Part shown: positions 26,617 through 35,435 of the stretch, one piece after another
How positions within the stretch are numbered: the stretch's first letter is position 1
How the letters are laid out: each line of letters begins with the position of its first letter
Source: Pyrinomonadaceae bacterium
Lineage (GTDB): Bacteria; Acidobacteriota; Blastocatellia; Pyrinomonadales; Pyrinomonadaceae
Assembly (NCBI GenBank): GCA_036277115.1
Contig: DASUNM010000002.1
Coordinates: forward strand, 1 to 64,000
Length of the DNA stretch: 64,000 nt
Reading direction: 5' to 3'
Translations under genes and position numbers: made by a program
Notes under the pieces: model-generated
Told to the model about the DNA's origin: nothing
Seen by the model: only the letters and a program-made list of their open reading frames with translations
The model's database searches: none

Positions 26617-27570
26617 ATGGCTGAAACAAGAAATCTCTACCCTCCGATTGAACCATTCGATTCGGGACACTTGAAGGTCTCGGACACTCATAACATCTAC
26701 TACGAGCAGTGCGGGAATCCCAAAGGCAAGCCGGTCGTGTTTCTGCACGGCGGGCCCGGCGGCGGGTTGATTCCCGAATATCGACAGTTTCACGATCCCG
26801 ACCGCTACCGCGTGGTGCTGTTCGATCAGCGTGGCGCGGGTAAGAGCACGCCCCACGCGTCGCTTGAAGAGAACACGACGTGGGACCTCGTGGCTGATAT
26901 CGAAAAGCTGCGCGCGCATCTTGGGATCGACAAGTGGCAGGTGTTCGGCGGTTCGTGGGGCAGCACGCTGGCCTTGGCTTATGCCGAGACGCATCCCGAT
27001 CGAGTGACCGAGTTAGTGCTGCGTGGCATCTTTCTCTGCCGGCCGAAAGAGATCAAGTGGTTTTATCAGGAAGGCACAAGCTGGTTATTCGCCGACGTTT
27101 GGGAAGAGTATCTGAAAGTCATTCCGGAAGATGAGCGCCACGACCTGGTGAGCGCCTACTACCGGCGACTCACCGGCAAGGATGAAGAAGAGAAGGTGGC
27201 GGCGGCGCGCGCGTGGAGCATCTGGGAAGGCAGTACGTCCAAACTCTTTTTCGACCCGGCTTCGATCGAAAGGTTCGCCGATCCGGAGTTCGCGTTGGCC
27301 TTTGCCCGCATCGAGTGTCATTACTTCATGAACAATTGTTTCTTTCCAACGGAAAATTTCCTGATTGAGAACGTCGGAAAGATTCGGCATATTCCCGGTG
27401 TCATCGTGCAGGGCCGCTATGACGTCGTCTGTCCGATGACAAGCGCCTGGGATCTGCATCGTGCGTGGCCTGAAGCGGATCTGCACATCACGCCCGACGC
27501 TGGTCACTCAGTCCTGGAGCCCGGCAACCTGAGCGCGTTGATTGAGGCGACGGATCGGTTCCGAAAATAG
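26617..27570 (+). CDS. pip: Proline iminopeptidase-like alpha/beta hydrolase
   Basis: This family removes N-terminal proline from peptides. The product from ATG 26617 has 317 residues, the norm. Oxyanion strand HGGPGGG near residue 44, FDQRGAGKSTPH, nucleophile elbow GGSWGST, a late acidic residue in GRYDVVCP and the catalytic His in DAGHS are all visible. An upstream in-frame start inside comF is rejected because the family begins with a short segment before GHLKVSD. Probable cytoplasmic enzyme, no signal peptide. Confidence 0.93.
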   Translation: MAETRNLYPPIEPFDSGHLKVSDTHNIYYEQCGNPKGKPVVFLHGGPGGGLIPEYRQFHDPDRYRVVLFDQRGAGKSTPHASLEENTTWDLVADIEKLRAHLGIDKWQVFGGSWGSTLALAYAETHPDRVTELVLRGIFLCRPKEIKWFYQEGTSWLFADVWEEYLKVIPEDERHDLVSAYYRRLTGKDEEEKVAAARAWSIWEGSTSKLFFDPASIERFADPEFALAFARIECHYFMNNCFFPTENFLIENVGKIRHIPGVIVQGRYDVVCPMTSAWDLHRAWPEADLHITPDAGHSVLEPGNLSALIEATDRFRK

Positions 27571-27600
27571 TCTCGCACACTCCAAGCGCGCTTAACATCG

Positions 27601-28668
27601 ATGTTCAATCACCCCAAAGCATCGGCTGGTCGATTGATAGCTCAAACGCTGACCGGCTCGTGGCGCACAGTTCCTCCTCCGTTAGAACTTGAAGCCGGCA
27701 AACTTTCGGCAATCACTGCGCAATTGTTGGGCGCTGGTGTGGCGGGGTTGGCATGGCGGCGTGTGCGTAATTCGCATCTCAAAGAAACTCCTTCAGCCGC
27801 TGAACTTCGCAGCCAATACGAGCGGAATACGGTTCAGGCCGTAATTCAGCGACAGGGAATTGAATCGATCATTGGCGCACTGAATTCCGCCGGTATCGAG
27901 TCGATGCTGGTGAAGGGCCTGGCGGCTGCGCGCCTCTACGGTGACGAAGGATTGAGACCTTACGTTGACGCTGATGTATGCGTCGCGCAACGGCAAATAG
28001 AAGCCGCGCAAGTCGCGTTGAAGGAATTGTCCGGCACCGGGGTGACGGTCGATCTGCACCGCGAGTTCATGACGCTCGGTGGCGGGGACTGGGAAGCCAT
28101 CTACTCCCGCTCGCAGTTAGTGAAGCTTGGCGAGAGCGAAGTGCGTATTCCGAGCGCCGAAGATCACCTCCGCATATTGTCGATTCACATGCTGCGCGAG
28201 GGCGCGTGGCGGCCACTCTGGTTGTGCGATGTCGCGGCCGCAGTTGAATCAAGACCAGCCAATTTCGATTGGAACATTTGTGTGGGTCAAAGCCGGCAAA
28301 CATCCAACTGGATAAACTGCGCGCTCAAGCTGGCGCATGAGTTACTTGGTGCGAAGATAACCGGCACGCCGGCGGCCGACGATGCGAAGCCTCTGCCGCA
28401 ATGGCTCACCGGCACGGTGTTGAGAGAGTGGGCAACGACCGCGCCTTCCATGACCTTGAGGCACCGGTCACCGATGGCCAGTCACCTCCGTTCGCCCCGC
28501 ACCCTGCTGCCCGGTTTTCGGCATCGCTGGCCCAATGCCATCGAAGGGACGATCGTCAGCCGCGCCCTGTTCAATGACCTGCCGCGGTTTCCGTTTCAGC
28601 TCACGGCGTACATGATGCGCGGCGCACACTTCGCGCTTGGGCTCTCGAGGTTTCAGCGCGATCGCTAA
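27601..28668 (+). CDS. Nucleotidyltransferase-fold family protein
   Basis: The product has 355 residues. The central segment MLVKGLAAARLYGDEGLRPYVDADVCVA (key Lys, Gly, Arg, Asp) matches the putative nucleotidyltransferase family often found with polysaccharide or peptide-modification genes (NTP_transf_5). DADVCV supplies the paired acidic residues, and HREF with the DHLRILSIHMLREGAWRPLWLCDVA stretch is also typical. No glycan or lasso-peptide genes lie next to it, so the substrate is unknown. It starts 30 bases after pip. Confidence 0.75.
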   Translation: MFNHPKASAGRLIAQTLTGSWRTVPPPLELEAGKLSAITAQLLGAGVAGLAWRRVRNSHLKETPSAAELRSQYERNTVQAVIQRQGIESIIGALNSAGIESMLVKGLAAARLYGDEGLRPYVDADVCVAQRQIEAAQVALKELSGTGVTVDLHREFMTLGGGDWEAIYSRSQLVKLGESEVRIPSAEDHLRILSIHMLREGAWRPLWLCDVAAAVESRPANFDWNICVGQSRQTSNWINCALKLAHELLGAKITGTPAADDAKPLPQWLTGTVLREWATTAPSMTLRHRSPMASHLRSPRTLLPGFRHRWPNAIEGTIVSRALFNDLPRFPFQLTAYMMRGAHFALGLSRFQRDR

Positions 28669-28714
28669 ACCGCTGACTCGTGTGGGCCTTCCGCGCTGTC
28701 TCTGACACGATTTT

Positions 28715-28744
28715 TTGACACTTTCCGACAGGCTCGCGTAATAT
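28715..28744 (+). promoter_or_regulatory. Sigma-70 promoter for the HNH-tatA unit
   Basis: TTGACA (28715-28720, 6 of 6) and TAATAT (28739-28744, 4 of 6) are spaced 18 bases. It lies 10 bases before the HNH gene start, so the mRNA leader would be only about 3-5 bases, close to leaderless. A weak TCGTGT/ACACGA hairpin followed by T6 (28678-28716) just upstream could end the previous transcript. Confidence 0.6.
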
Positions 28745-28754
28745 CGCCTCTACC

Positions 28755-29300
28755 ATGAACGCGCGCGTCCTGGTCCTGAATGCTTCGTTCGAGCCGATCA
28801 ATGTTTGCACTGAGCGGCGCGCGGTAGTCATGATCTTTAAAGGCGTGGCGCGCATGGAAGAGCACAACGGCCACATGCTGCACTCGCAGAGAATCGAGAT
28901 GCATGCGCCGTCGGTGATTCGCCTGACCGAATACCGGCACATTCCTTTTGAGCGACGCTCGCTGTCGCGCAAGAACATTCTGCTGCGCGATCATTCGTGC
29001 TGCCAGTATTGCGGCAAGCAGTTTTCGCCGGCGGAACTGACTCTGGATCACATCACTCCGCGTTCGCGCGGCGGTGAATCGTCCTGGGACAATCTGGTGG
29101 CGTGCTGCAAACGCTGCAATCACCGGAAAGGCAATCGCACGCCGGAAGAGTCCGGGATGCACCTGCTGCGGCGACCGCGCGCGTTTTCACTGCACGTGAA
29201 TCGGCAAATCATGCGCTACATCGGTCGCGCTGACGAGGTTTGGCGGAAGTACCTGTTCTACGAATCTGACGGCCACAGCGCGTTGTGCGTGCGCGAATAA
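28755..29300 (+). CDS. HNH endonuclease family protein
   Basis: The product has 181 residues. The N-terminal half ([30 protein letters not shown]) belongs to a widespread HNH subfamily of unknown cell role. The HNH domain follows: [32 protein letters not shown] (His-Asn-His core) and CKRCNHRKG. Four cysteines would hold a structural zinc. There is no restriction or phage context, so this is more likely a housekeeping nuclease than a defence enzyme. tatA lies 29 bases downstream. Confidence 0.88.
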   Translation: MNARVLVLNASFEPINVCTERRAVVMIFKGVARMEEHNGHMLHSQRIEMHAPSVIRLTEYRHIPFERRSLSRKNILLRDHSCCQYCGKQFSPAELTLDHITPRSRGGESSWDNLVACCKRCNHRKGNRTPEESGMHLLRRPRAFSLHVNRQIMRYIGRADEVWRKYLFYESDGHSALCVRE

Positions 29301-29329
29301 CGCGCCTGAACCTGCGCAAGGAGAACGTG

Positions 29330-29581
29330 ATGAAACTTCTGCTGTTTGTGATTGGGACTGAATGGATCGTCGTACTGGTGGTCGTGGCTATCCTTTTGCT
29401 GTTCGGCGGCACCAAGCTTCCGCAATTGGCGAAGGCGCTCGGGCAAAGCAAGAAAGCCTTCAAAGAAGGCATCGATGAAGGCGAAGCAGATTCGCGCAGC
29501 AAACTCAATTCAGTTGACGACGAAGCGTTGTTTGACGAGGCGCGCCGGCGTGCCCAGCAGGCTAAGAAGATTGATGGGTAG
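29330..29581 (+). CDS. tatA: Sec-independent translocase TatA/TatE
   Basis: TatA forms the pore of the twin-arginine translocase. The product has 83 residues from ATG 29330, set by AAGGAG 7-12 bases upstream. There is one membrane segment (IVVLVVVAILLLFGGTKLPQLA) with the conserved Phe-Gly hinge, then an amphipathic helix LAKALGQSKKAFKEG and a charged tail. No tatB or tatC is in the window. It converges with a methyltransferase gene with only 2 bases between them. Confidence 0.95.
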   Translation: MKLLLFVIGTEWIVVLVVVAILLLFGGTKLPQLAKALGQSKKAFKEGIDEGEADSRSKLNSVDDEALFDEARRRAQQAKKIDG

Positions 29582-29583
29582 AG

Positions 29584-30405
29584 TTATTGGACCCGCCCCT
29601 TTTTTCCTACCACTAACGTAGCTTTCAGGCTTAAGACAAACGCGCCGCTGTGGCGTTCTTCGTCGATGATTCTCGCGAGTTCCTCGATCACCCGTTCTTT
29701 CGCCGCTTCCGGAACTGAACCGAGCCAACCCGGCAACAGGAAATCCGTCATCAAAGGCGAGTTCAAAAACTGCTCGGCTGAGTCATAGTCGAACTCCTCG
29801 ACCGCCGTCCACGACTGCACAGCGTCCAGCCCTTCGCTTTGCGCGAGCTTTTCAGTCTCTGATGCAGTCGGCAGCTCGGTGATCATGTGTTCGACATCGA
29901 CACCGTGGTCTTCAAGCTCCGCATTGAGCAAAGCCTCCCAAAAAATTGAAAAGAATTCGCCGAAGCTGGCGGCCGTCGGAAGCCAAAATGCGACCGTTCC
30001 GCCTGGCGCAGCGACGCGCACCAGTTCTGACAAGATAACGCGCAGATCTCCCGGCCGCGTCATAGACGTATTCCCCAAAACCAAATCGAACTGATCGTCG
30101 GCCTGTGGCAGTGACGACGGCGTTGCGCGCTGGAACTCCGTCTTCTCGTTTATCGCGGCGCCTTTGGCGCGGGCCAACTCGAGACACTCGTCGCTTTCAT
30201 CAACGCACAGGAGTTGGAGCTTTTCTCCCGCGCGCTCCTTCAAAGCCAGCGCGTGACTACCGGTCCCCGCCGCGACGTAAAGCGCGCGTCCTTCCTTCGG
30301 CAGCTTGACGTGTGCATCGACAAGCTCGGCGAAGCGTTCGCCCCAATCCGGCGCGACGTAGAGGTCGTGAAGAAAAGCGAGTTCCTTTGGTGACTTGGTT
30401 GTCAT
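29584..30405 (-). CDS. Class I SAM-dependent methyltransferase
   Basis: The product has 273 residues. Motif I is ALYVAAGTGSHALAL near residues 42-56, followed by an acidic loop end LCVDESDECLELAR and FDLVLGNTSM. A methyltransferase fold is clear, but no substrate signature is recognisable. C-terminal residues include a long helical region ending LSLKATLVVGKKG. It lies downstream of rarA on the minus strand, separated by a heptamer array, and is probably co-transcribed with it. Confidence 0.8.
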   Translation of the reverse strand: MTTKSPKELAFLHDLYVAPDWGERFAELVDAHVKLPKEGRALYVAAGTGSHALALKERAGEKLQLLCVDESDECLELARAKGAAINEKTEFQRATPSSLPQADDQFDLVLGNTSMTRPGDLRVILSELVRVAAPGGTVAFWLPTAASFGEFFSIFWEALLNAELEDHGVDVEHMITELPTASETEKLAQSEGLDAVQSWTAVEEFDYDSAEQFLNSPLMTDFLLPGWLGSVPEAAKERVIEELARIIDEERHSGAFVLSLKATLVVGKKGRVQ

Positions 30406-30415
30406 TTCAACTTGA

Positions 30416-30506
30416 AGAGCGAGGGGCTAAGAGCAAAGAGCTAAGACTTCTTGGTCTTGTCGCTTTGCGCTTGGCCCTTTGCTCTTTGCTCGTTGTCCTT
30501 TGTGGT
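30416..30506. repeat. Thirteen-unit heptamer hairpin across the rarA 3' end
   Basis: Thirteen consecutive 7-base units run without a break from 30416 to 30506. The first five are AGAGCAA-like and the remainder TTGCTCT-like, so the two halves can pair. About two thirds lies inside rarA (minus strand) and encodes its last ~22 residues; the rest is the spacer before the methyltransferase gene. Confidence 0.88.
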
Positions 30507-31805
30507 TTCCCCGTCTTCGAAATACACGCGACCTGCCAATTTTTCCGGCAAGCACGCCATCTCGTCTTTCGCTGCCGTATCGCTGTGCACGTACCGATAA
30601 TCTTTGCCGTAGCCAAGATGCTTCATCAGCGGCGTCGCCGCATTACGCAGATGCAACGGCACGGGTTCGCGAGATGTCTCAACGGCGTCAGCATGCGCCG
30701 CAGAATAAGCACGCAGGACGGTATTCGACTTGGGCGCGCGCGCGAGGTACATCGTCGCTTGGGCTAACGGAAACAATCCTTCAGGCATGCCGATCAGCTG
30801 CACAATGTCCGCCGCGGCCGCAGCCTGTACCATGGCCTGCGGGTCGGCGAGCCCGATGTCTTCAGAAGCCAGAATGCAAAGACGGCGTGCGATGAAAACG
30901 GGATCGGCGCCGCCTTCAATCATTCTGGCCAACCAATACAGGGAAGCGTTTACGTCTGAGTTACGAAGCGACTTAATGAGTGCCGATGCGAGGTTGTAAT
31001 GCTCTTCGCCGCCCTTATCGTAACCAAACTGCGTGCGGCCGAGAGCCTCGATTAGTGTCTCGTTGGTGATGACGCGAGTTCCGTCTTTGTCCGGCTTCGT
31101 CGAATGAACCGCCGCCTCCAAAGCTGCTAACGACACGCGCGCATCTCCGCCGCCCAGGTGCGCAAGGCGCTTAATCAATTCGTCAGAAATCTGCGGATGA
31201 AGATTCGCTAGTCCGCGTTCTTCGTCAGAAACCGCACGGTCCAAAATCGTTCCAACCTCTTCTTCGCTTAGAGGGTTTAACACCAGCACGCGCGAACGCG
31301 ACAGCAACGCGCTGATTACTTCGAATGAAGGATTCTCAGTCGTCGCCCCAATCAACGTCACCGTCCCGTCTTCAACGGCCGGCAGCAGCGCGTCCTGTTG
31401 CGCTTTGTTGAAGCGATGAATCTCGTCTATGAAAAGAATCGTGCGGTTGCCGCGTAGTCGATCGAGTCGCGCCTGCGCAATGGCGCCACGCAACTCTTTC
31501 ACGCCAGAGAAGACTGCGGACAGAGCCACAAAGTTGGCGCTGGTTCGATCCGCCAGCAGCCGCGCCAACGTCGTCTTACCCGTGCCGGGCGGACCCCAAA
31601 AGATCATCGAGGGCAGCGTGCCACCGCCCTCGATCAGCCGGCGCAGAACTCGGCCTTCCCCGACTAAATGTTCCTGACCGACAAACTCCGACAACTCCTG
31701 CGGGCGCATGCGATCCGCGAGCGGACCAGCGGTCGCCGAACCTGCCATGGTGTTGTTCGGCTCAGACATTTCCGGGAAAAGTCTTGAAGAGCGCGGTTTT
31801 GGCAT
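30441..31805 (-). CDS. rarA: Replication-associated recombination protein RarA (MgsA family)
   Basis: RarA is an AAA+ ATPase acting at stalled replication forks. The product has 454 residues. The P-loop GPPGTGKT is at 71-78, Walker B is LFIDEIHRF near 124, and sensor 1 is GATTENPSFEV. The C-terminal tetramerisation region has HYNLASALIKSLR, ARRLCILASEDIGLADP and the KHLGYGKDYRYVH signature. The final residues (from about DNEQRAKG) are encoded by the heptamer array. Start may be Met1 or Met13; the latter (31769) is closer to family length. Confidence 0.95.
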   Translation of the reverse strand: MPKPRSSRLFPEMSEPNNTMAGSATAGPLADRMRPQELSEFVGQEHLVGEGRVLRRLIEGGGTLPSMIFWGPPGTGKTTLARLLADRTSANFVALSAVFSGVKELRGAIAQARLDRLRGNRTILFIDEIHRFNKAQQDALLPAVEDGTVTLIGATTENPSFEVISALLSRSRVLVLNPLSEEEVGTILDRAVSDEERGLANLHPQISDELIKRLAHLGGGDARVSLAALEAAVHSTKPDKDGTRVITNETLIEALGRTQFGYDKGGEEHYNLASALIKSLRNSDVNASLYWLARMIEGGADPVFIARRLCILASEDIGLADPQAMVQAAAAADIVQLIGMPEGLFPLAQATMYLARAPKSNTVLRAYSAAHADAVETSREPVPLHLRNAATPLMKHLGYGKDYRYVHSDTAAKDEMACLPEKLAGRVYFEDGETTKDNEQRAKGQAQSDKTKKS

Positions 31806-31829
31806 TGCTTTGAAAAAGGTACCACAGAC

Positions 31830-31906
31830 GGGGCATTAGCCCGACCGTTAGGGAGGGCTCTGAATGAAAGTTAATGAGCCCTCCCTAACGGTCGGGCTAG
31901 TGCCCC
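31830..31906. repeat. 31-bp near-perfect hairpin
   Basis: The left arm (31830-31860) and right arm (31876-31906) pair over all 31 bases with a single G-T wobble, around a 15-base loop. The core is GCCCGACCGTTAGGGAGGGC. It lies in the divergent gap between rarA and the ABC permease gene. No target-site duplication or transposase is visible. Confidence 0.9.
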
Positions 31907-31943
31907 GGACGAGCGCCGCACCCCTCCGTGATCCGACGCACAC

Positions 31944-31972
31944 CTGACAACCTTTCGCTGACAACCTACAAT
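31944..31972 (+). promoter_or_regulatory. Sigma-70 promoter with direct repeat, before the ABC permease
   Basis: CTGACA (31944, 5 of 6) and TACAAT (31967, 5 of 6) are separated by 17 bases. The -10 ends 8 bases before the ATG at 31981, so the transcript would begin at or next to the start codon. A 10-base direct repeat, CTGACAACCT at 31944-31953 and 31958-31967, overlaps both boxes and could be an operator. Confidence 0.55.
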
Positions 31973-31980
31973 GAGCGCGA

Positions 31981-32805
31981 ATGATTTCCGCTCAGACTGC
32001 ACGACGCGCCGTTTGGCGACCGCTGTGGGAATTGCCTCGACGATTCGACCTTATTTGGTCGCTCGCGAAGCGAGAGTTAGCGGCGCGCTACAAAGGATCA
32101 GTCCTCGGAATCGTCTGGGCAGTACTGACGCCGATCGTGATGATTGCGATCTTCACTCTCCTGTTCGCGGGAGTCTTCAAAGCCAAATTCAACGCCAGCG
32201 ATTCGCAATGGGATTTCGCGCTGTACCTTTTCTGTGGTCTCTTGCCCTGGAATGCTTTTCAGGAAGCCCTCAACATGTCGGCGACTGCGGTGGTTAATCG
32301 CGCGAATCTGGTCAAAAGAGTTGTCTTCCCGCTTGAGACTTTGCCGGTCTCACAAACGGTGGCGGCCATCGCGAATCAAATGTTCGGCACGGTCGCTCTG
32401 CTACTCGGCATTCTGTTGATTCGTCAGGAACTGCATTGGACGATGCTTTACCTGCCCATCCTCTTAATTCCGCAGCTGCTCGTGATGCTCGGAGGCGCGT
32501 GGCTGCTGGCTTCGCTGGGCGTCTTCATTCGCGACATCGTGCAGGGAATTGGTCTCGTGCTGATGGCCTGGATGTACCTGACGCCGATCATTTATCCCGA
32601 AACGATCGTGCCTGAGGCTTACCGTCCCTTCATCAACCTCAATCCATTTACGCCGCTGGTTCGCAGTTACCGGCGCATTATGCTCGAGGGTATGGCCCCC
32701 GACTGGGCGGGGCTGGCATATTTTTCTGCCTTTGCGCTTATCGTCTTTGTCTTTGGTTACTGGTGGTTTGCGCGGACCCGCAAGAACTTCGCCGATGTGG
32801 TGTAA
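31981..32805 (+). CDS. ABC-2 type polysaccharide export permease
   Basis: The product has 274 residues and six predicted membrane segments, resembling Wzm/TagG/KpsM permeases that export lipid-linked polysaccharide. Family features include LAKRELAARYKGSVLGIVWAVLTP near residue 30, the NLVKRVVFPLETLPVS loop, and the late YLTPIIYPE and NPFTPLVRSYR motifs. The expected ATPase partner (Wzt/TagH) is not adjacent; the next gene encodes a TPR protein. The gene may be leaderless. Export substrate cannot be told. Confidence 0.88.
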   Translation: MISAQTARRAVWRPLWELPRRFDLIWSLAKRELAARYKGSVLGIVWAVLTPIVMIAIFTLLFAGVFKAKFNASDSQWDFALYLFCGLLPWNAFQEALNMSATAVVNRANLVKRVVFPLETLPVSQTVAAIANQMFGTVALLLGILLIRQELHWTMLYLPILLIPQLLVMLGGAWLLASLGVFIRDIVQGIGLVLMAWMYLTPIIYPETIVPEAYRPFINLNPFTPLVRSYRRIMLEGMAPDWAGLAYFSAFALIVFVFGYWWFARTRKNFADVV

Positions 32806-32853
32806 CTGTGCGTTTTTCGCCAATATTTATGGGCTTTTTGGTGAAAAACATCG

Positions 32854-32882
32854 TTGACACTCCCGGTTAGGAAGTGTTAGTT
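32854..32882 (+). promoter_or_regulatory. Possible promoter for the TPR gene
   Basis: TTGACA (32854-32859) is a perfect -35. At 17 bases spacing the -10 would be TTAGTT, at 18 bases TAGTTT; both are weak. The leader to the ATG at 32988 would be about 100 bases. I see no terminator in the preceding 48 bases. Confidence 0.4.
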
Positions 32883-32987
32883 TAGTTAGTGCCGCAAAGG
32901 GGTTCACGCGCGGCTTGATTCACGGCTCGCTTCAAGCCATCCAGCCTCACGACAGTTCTCAATAGTTTTCCAGTCCCTCGGGTTCAA

Positions 32988-35285
32988 ATGGTTCTTGATA
33001 AAGCAAAGACTCTGCGCACAGCCGAGAAGTATCTCGAATCGGGAAAGATCGCGGCTGCGATAAAAGAATACTGCCAGATCGTTGCCGTTGATGCGGATGA
33101 CTTTACGGCGCTCAACATGTTGGGCGATCTGTATACGCGCGTCGGCAACACAGCGGAAGCGATAACCTGTTTCCGTCGCATCGCTGAACATTACCGCGAA
33201 CAGGGATTCGGTCTGAAAGCGATCGCGATGTACAAGAAGATCGATCGTTTACAGCCCAACGACATCGAGATCGCTACGGACCTGGCCGACCTTTACGCGC
33301 AACAGGATCTGATCGTGGAAGCGCGCGCTCACTATCTCGCAGTTGTCGACGCCCACAATCGCGCGGGCTCAGCGCAAAGCGCGTTGGAAACACTCAGGAA
33401 GATTGCCGACCTCGATCCGCAGAACACACAGATTCGCACGAAGCTGGCCGACGGCTATCTCAACCTGGGATCAAAAATAGAAGCGGCAGAATGTTTCGCT
33501 GAAGCCGGTCAGGCGCTGGTCGCGCGTGGAGCCTGCGACGAAGCCCTCGAAGTTTTTGGCCGGGCTTTGGTCATCCAGCCCGATGATTACGCGACTCTCA
33601 AGGGGATGCTCGCGGCCCATAGCGCACGTGGTACCGCCGACGAGGCTGCGGAGCTGATTGAGGAAGCACTCAAGAGCAACCGCGAAGACCGCGAGCTGTT
33701 GATGTTATTGGCCGACGCGTATTTCGAAGCGGAAGAGCCGGAACAAGCTGAGCGTGCGATTGCCTCATTAGTCGGGGGCGAGCCGGGTTCGTACTTGCGC
33801 TTCACGGAAGTGGCGCGCCTGTACGTGCGTCAAAACAAGATTGCTGAGGCAGTGAGCGTCGTCGCGAAGATCACTGAGCAGATGCTGGCCGAACGCCAGC
33901 ATCAGCAATTGTTGGGGCTGATTGACGAACTGCTGGCCAGCGACGCCGACAACGTTCAGGCATTGCGTCTCGTGGCGCGCGCCCACTGGTGGCTGCGCGA
34001 TATGGACGGACTTAAGGCCTCGCTCGAGCGGTTGGCGGAAGCAGCACAGACTCAGGATCTCACTGAAGACGAGCGCTACGCTCTGACACAACTCACGCGA
34101 CTGGATCCGGCCCAGCAGGAACATGTCGCCAGGCTGAACGAACTTGGCGGCGCCATCGAAGAAGAAGTGGTTGAGGCCTTGCCGAAGTTCGAAATGGTTG
34201 TCGAGCGAGAGCAGATGCCTGTGGTATCAGCGGAAGAGTTTGTCTTGAACTCAGAGGAGGCCGTTCCTGTCAGCGACGAAACAGTTTTTGACTGGAACCC
34301 GGTAGCCGAAGTCTCAGAGGAGCCAACGGCGCCCGCCGACCCCGAGATCGAAACCGGCTTTAACTTTGAAAGCATCGTTGCCCAGGAGCTGCCCAACACG
34401 ACGTCTGAAACGGCGACCGAACAGCCTGCCGAGGAAGACCGTATCGCCGCAATGCTGCGACAGGAGTTGGAAAGCGTCGATTTCTACATCGCGCAAGGCT
34501 ACGTCGACATAGCGGTTGATACATTGGAGTTGCTGGAACAGCAATGCGGTGCCCACCCGGACATCGTTTCGCGGCGCGAGCAGATCAATCAGCTTCAGAC
34601 CGGGGCAGTTCCGGAGACAAACGCATCGCCCGTTATCGAGCACGGCGAAGTGATGATCACAAACGACCTCGACATCGAGCCGACAGCACCGACGCCCGAG
34701 CCTGAAATTTCACTCAATGTGCCGATAGCCGCTGCGCCAGAGAAGGAAGCCGAGCCCGTGGCTATAGGCATCGACGCAGGCTTGGCGGAAATCTTCGAAG
34801 AATACCGCGCGTCGAGTGAAAAAGAAGGCGATGCGGCCACAAATGGCGACTACGAAACACACTACAACCTGGGACTCGCGTACAAGGACATGGATTTGTT
34901 CGAAGACGCGCTCGAAGAATTTCAGATGGCCGCGAATCTCTCGTCGCCGGCAGACGGCACGGGGCGCTATCTGCAATGCTGCAACCTGCTGGGACATTGT
35001 TTCGTGCAGACCGGAGCGCCCGAAGTGGCCGTCAAATGGTTTGCGAAAGGCTTGGGCGCCGCGAACGCCTCAGACGAAGAGCGCATGGCGCTGACGTACG
35101 AGATTGGGGCTGCTTATGAACAAGCCGGCGATTTGCATCACGCCCTGGAATCATTTACCGAAGTTTACGGAAATAACGTTTCATACCGGAACGTGAAAGA
35201 GCGGCTGAAGACATTGAAGGCGCGCCTTGGCGAAAAGAGCACGATTGCGTCACCTGTCAGTCACTCAGAGCACCTGGTCAACTGA
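32988..35285 (+). CDS. Large tetratricopeptide repeat protein
   Basis: The product has 765 residues and no signal peptide or membrane segment. TPR units fill residues 1 to about 300 (for example AIKEYCQIVAVDADDFTALNMLGDLY by its Ala, Leu, Tyr pattern). An acidic, Pro/Glu-rich linker spans about 390-490. A helical block ESVDFYIAQGYVDIAVDTLELLEQQ follows, then another acidic linker, and a final TPR set near 640-750 (HYNLGLAYKDMDLFEDALEEF). It is likely a cytoplasmic scaffold. Similar architectures occur with type IV pilus or surface polysaccharide genes, but partner and role are not known. Confidence 0.8.
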   Translation: MVLDKAKTLRTAEKYLESGKIAAAIKEYCQIVAVDADDFTALNMLGDLYTRVGNTAEAITCFRRIAEHYREQGFGLKAIAMYKKIDRLQPNDIEIATDLADLYAQQDLIVEARAHYLAVVDAHNRAGSAQSALETLRKIADLDPQNTQIRTKLADGYLNLGSKIEAAECFAEAGQALVARGACDEALEVFGRALVIQPDDYATLKGMLAAHSARGTADEAAELIEEALKSNREDRELLMLLADAYFEAEEPEQAERAIASLVGGEPGSYLRFTEVARLYVRQNKIAEAVSVVAKITEQMLAERQHQQLLGLIDELLASDADNVQALRLVARAHWWLRDMDGLKASLERLAEAAQTQDLTEDERYALTQLTRLDPAQQEHVARLNELGGAIEEEVVEALPKFEMVVEREQMPVVSAEEFVLNSEEAVPVSDETVFDWNPVAEVSEEPTAPADPEIETGFNFESIVAQELPNTTSETATEQPAEEDRIAAMLRQELESVDFYIAQGYVDIAVDTLELLEQQCGAHPDIVSRREQINQLQTGAVPETNASPVIEHGEVMITNDLDIEPTAPTPEPEISLNVPIAAAPEKEAEPVAIGIDAGLAEIFEEYRASSEKEGDAATNGDYETHYNLGLAYKDMDLFEDALEEFQMAANLSSPADGTGRYLQCCNLLGHCFVQTGAPEVAVKWFAKGLGAANASDEERMALTYEIGAAYEQAGDLHHALESFTEVYGNNVSYRNVKERLKTLKARLGEKSTIASPVSHSEHLVN

Positions 35286-35415
35286 GCATTTCTCTTTCCT
35301 GCATTTATTCGGCATCATACGACTGGAGCGCAACCGTGTCGGTTGCTCAAGCGAAGTCCATACATCCGCGTAAGCACTTGAGTTAAAGACTCGAAATGCG
35401 AATTGAGTCTTCATT

Positions 35416-35435
35416 CCATCTGCTCACGCAGATGG
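35416..35435. repeat. Small perfect hairpin before the membrane protein gene
   Basis: CCATCTGC and GCAGATGG form an 8-bp stem with a 4-base loop. The surrounding 203-base gap (35286-35488) also has GCAACC/GGTTGC at about 35330 and a repeat-like stretch TGGTACTGACCTTACCGCG related to the element ending at 53675. No T run follows any of these. Confidence 0.55.

Noticed and set aside
31830..31906. Insertion sequence remnant
   Set aside because: Only a hairpin is present, with no transposase fragment or target duplication; recorded as a repeat instead.
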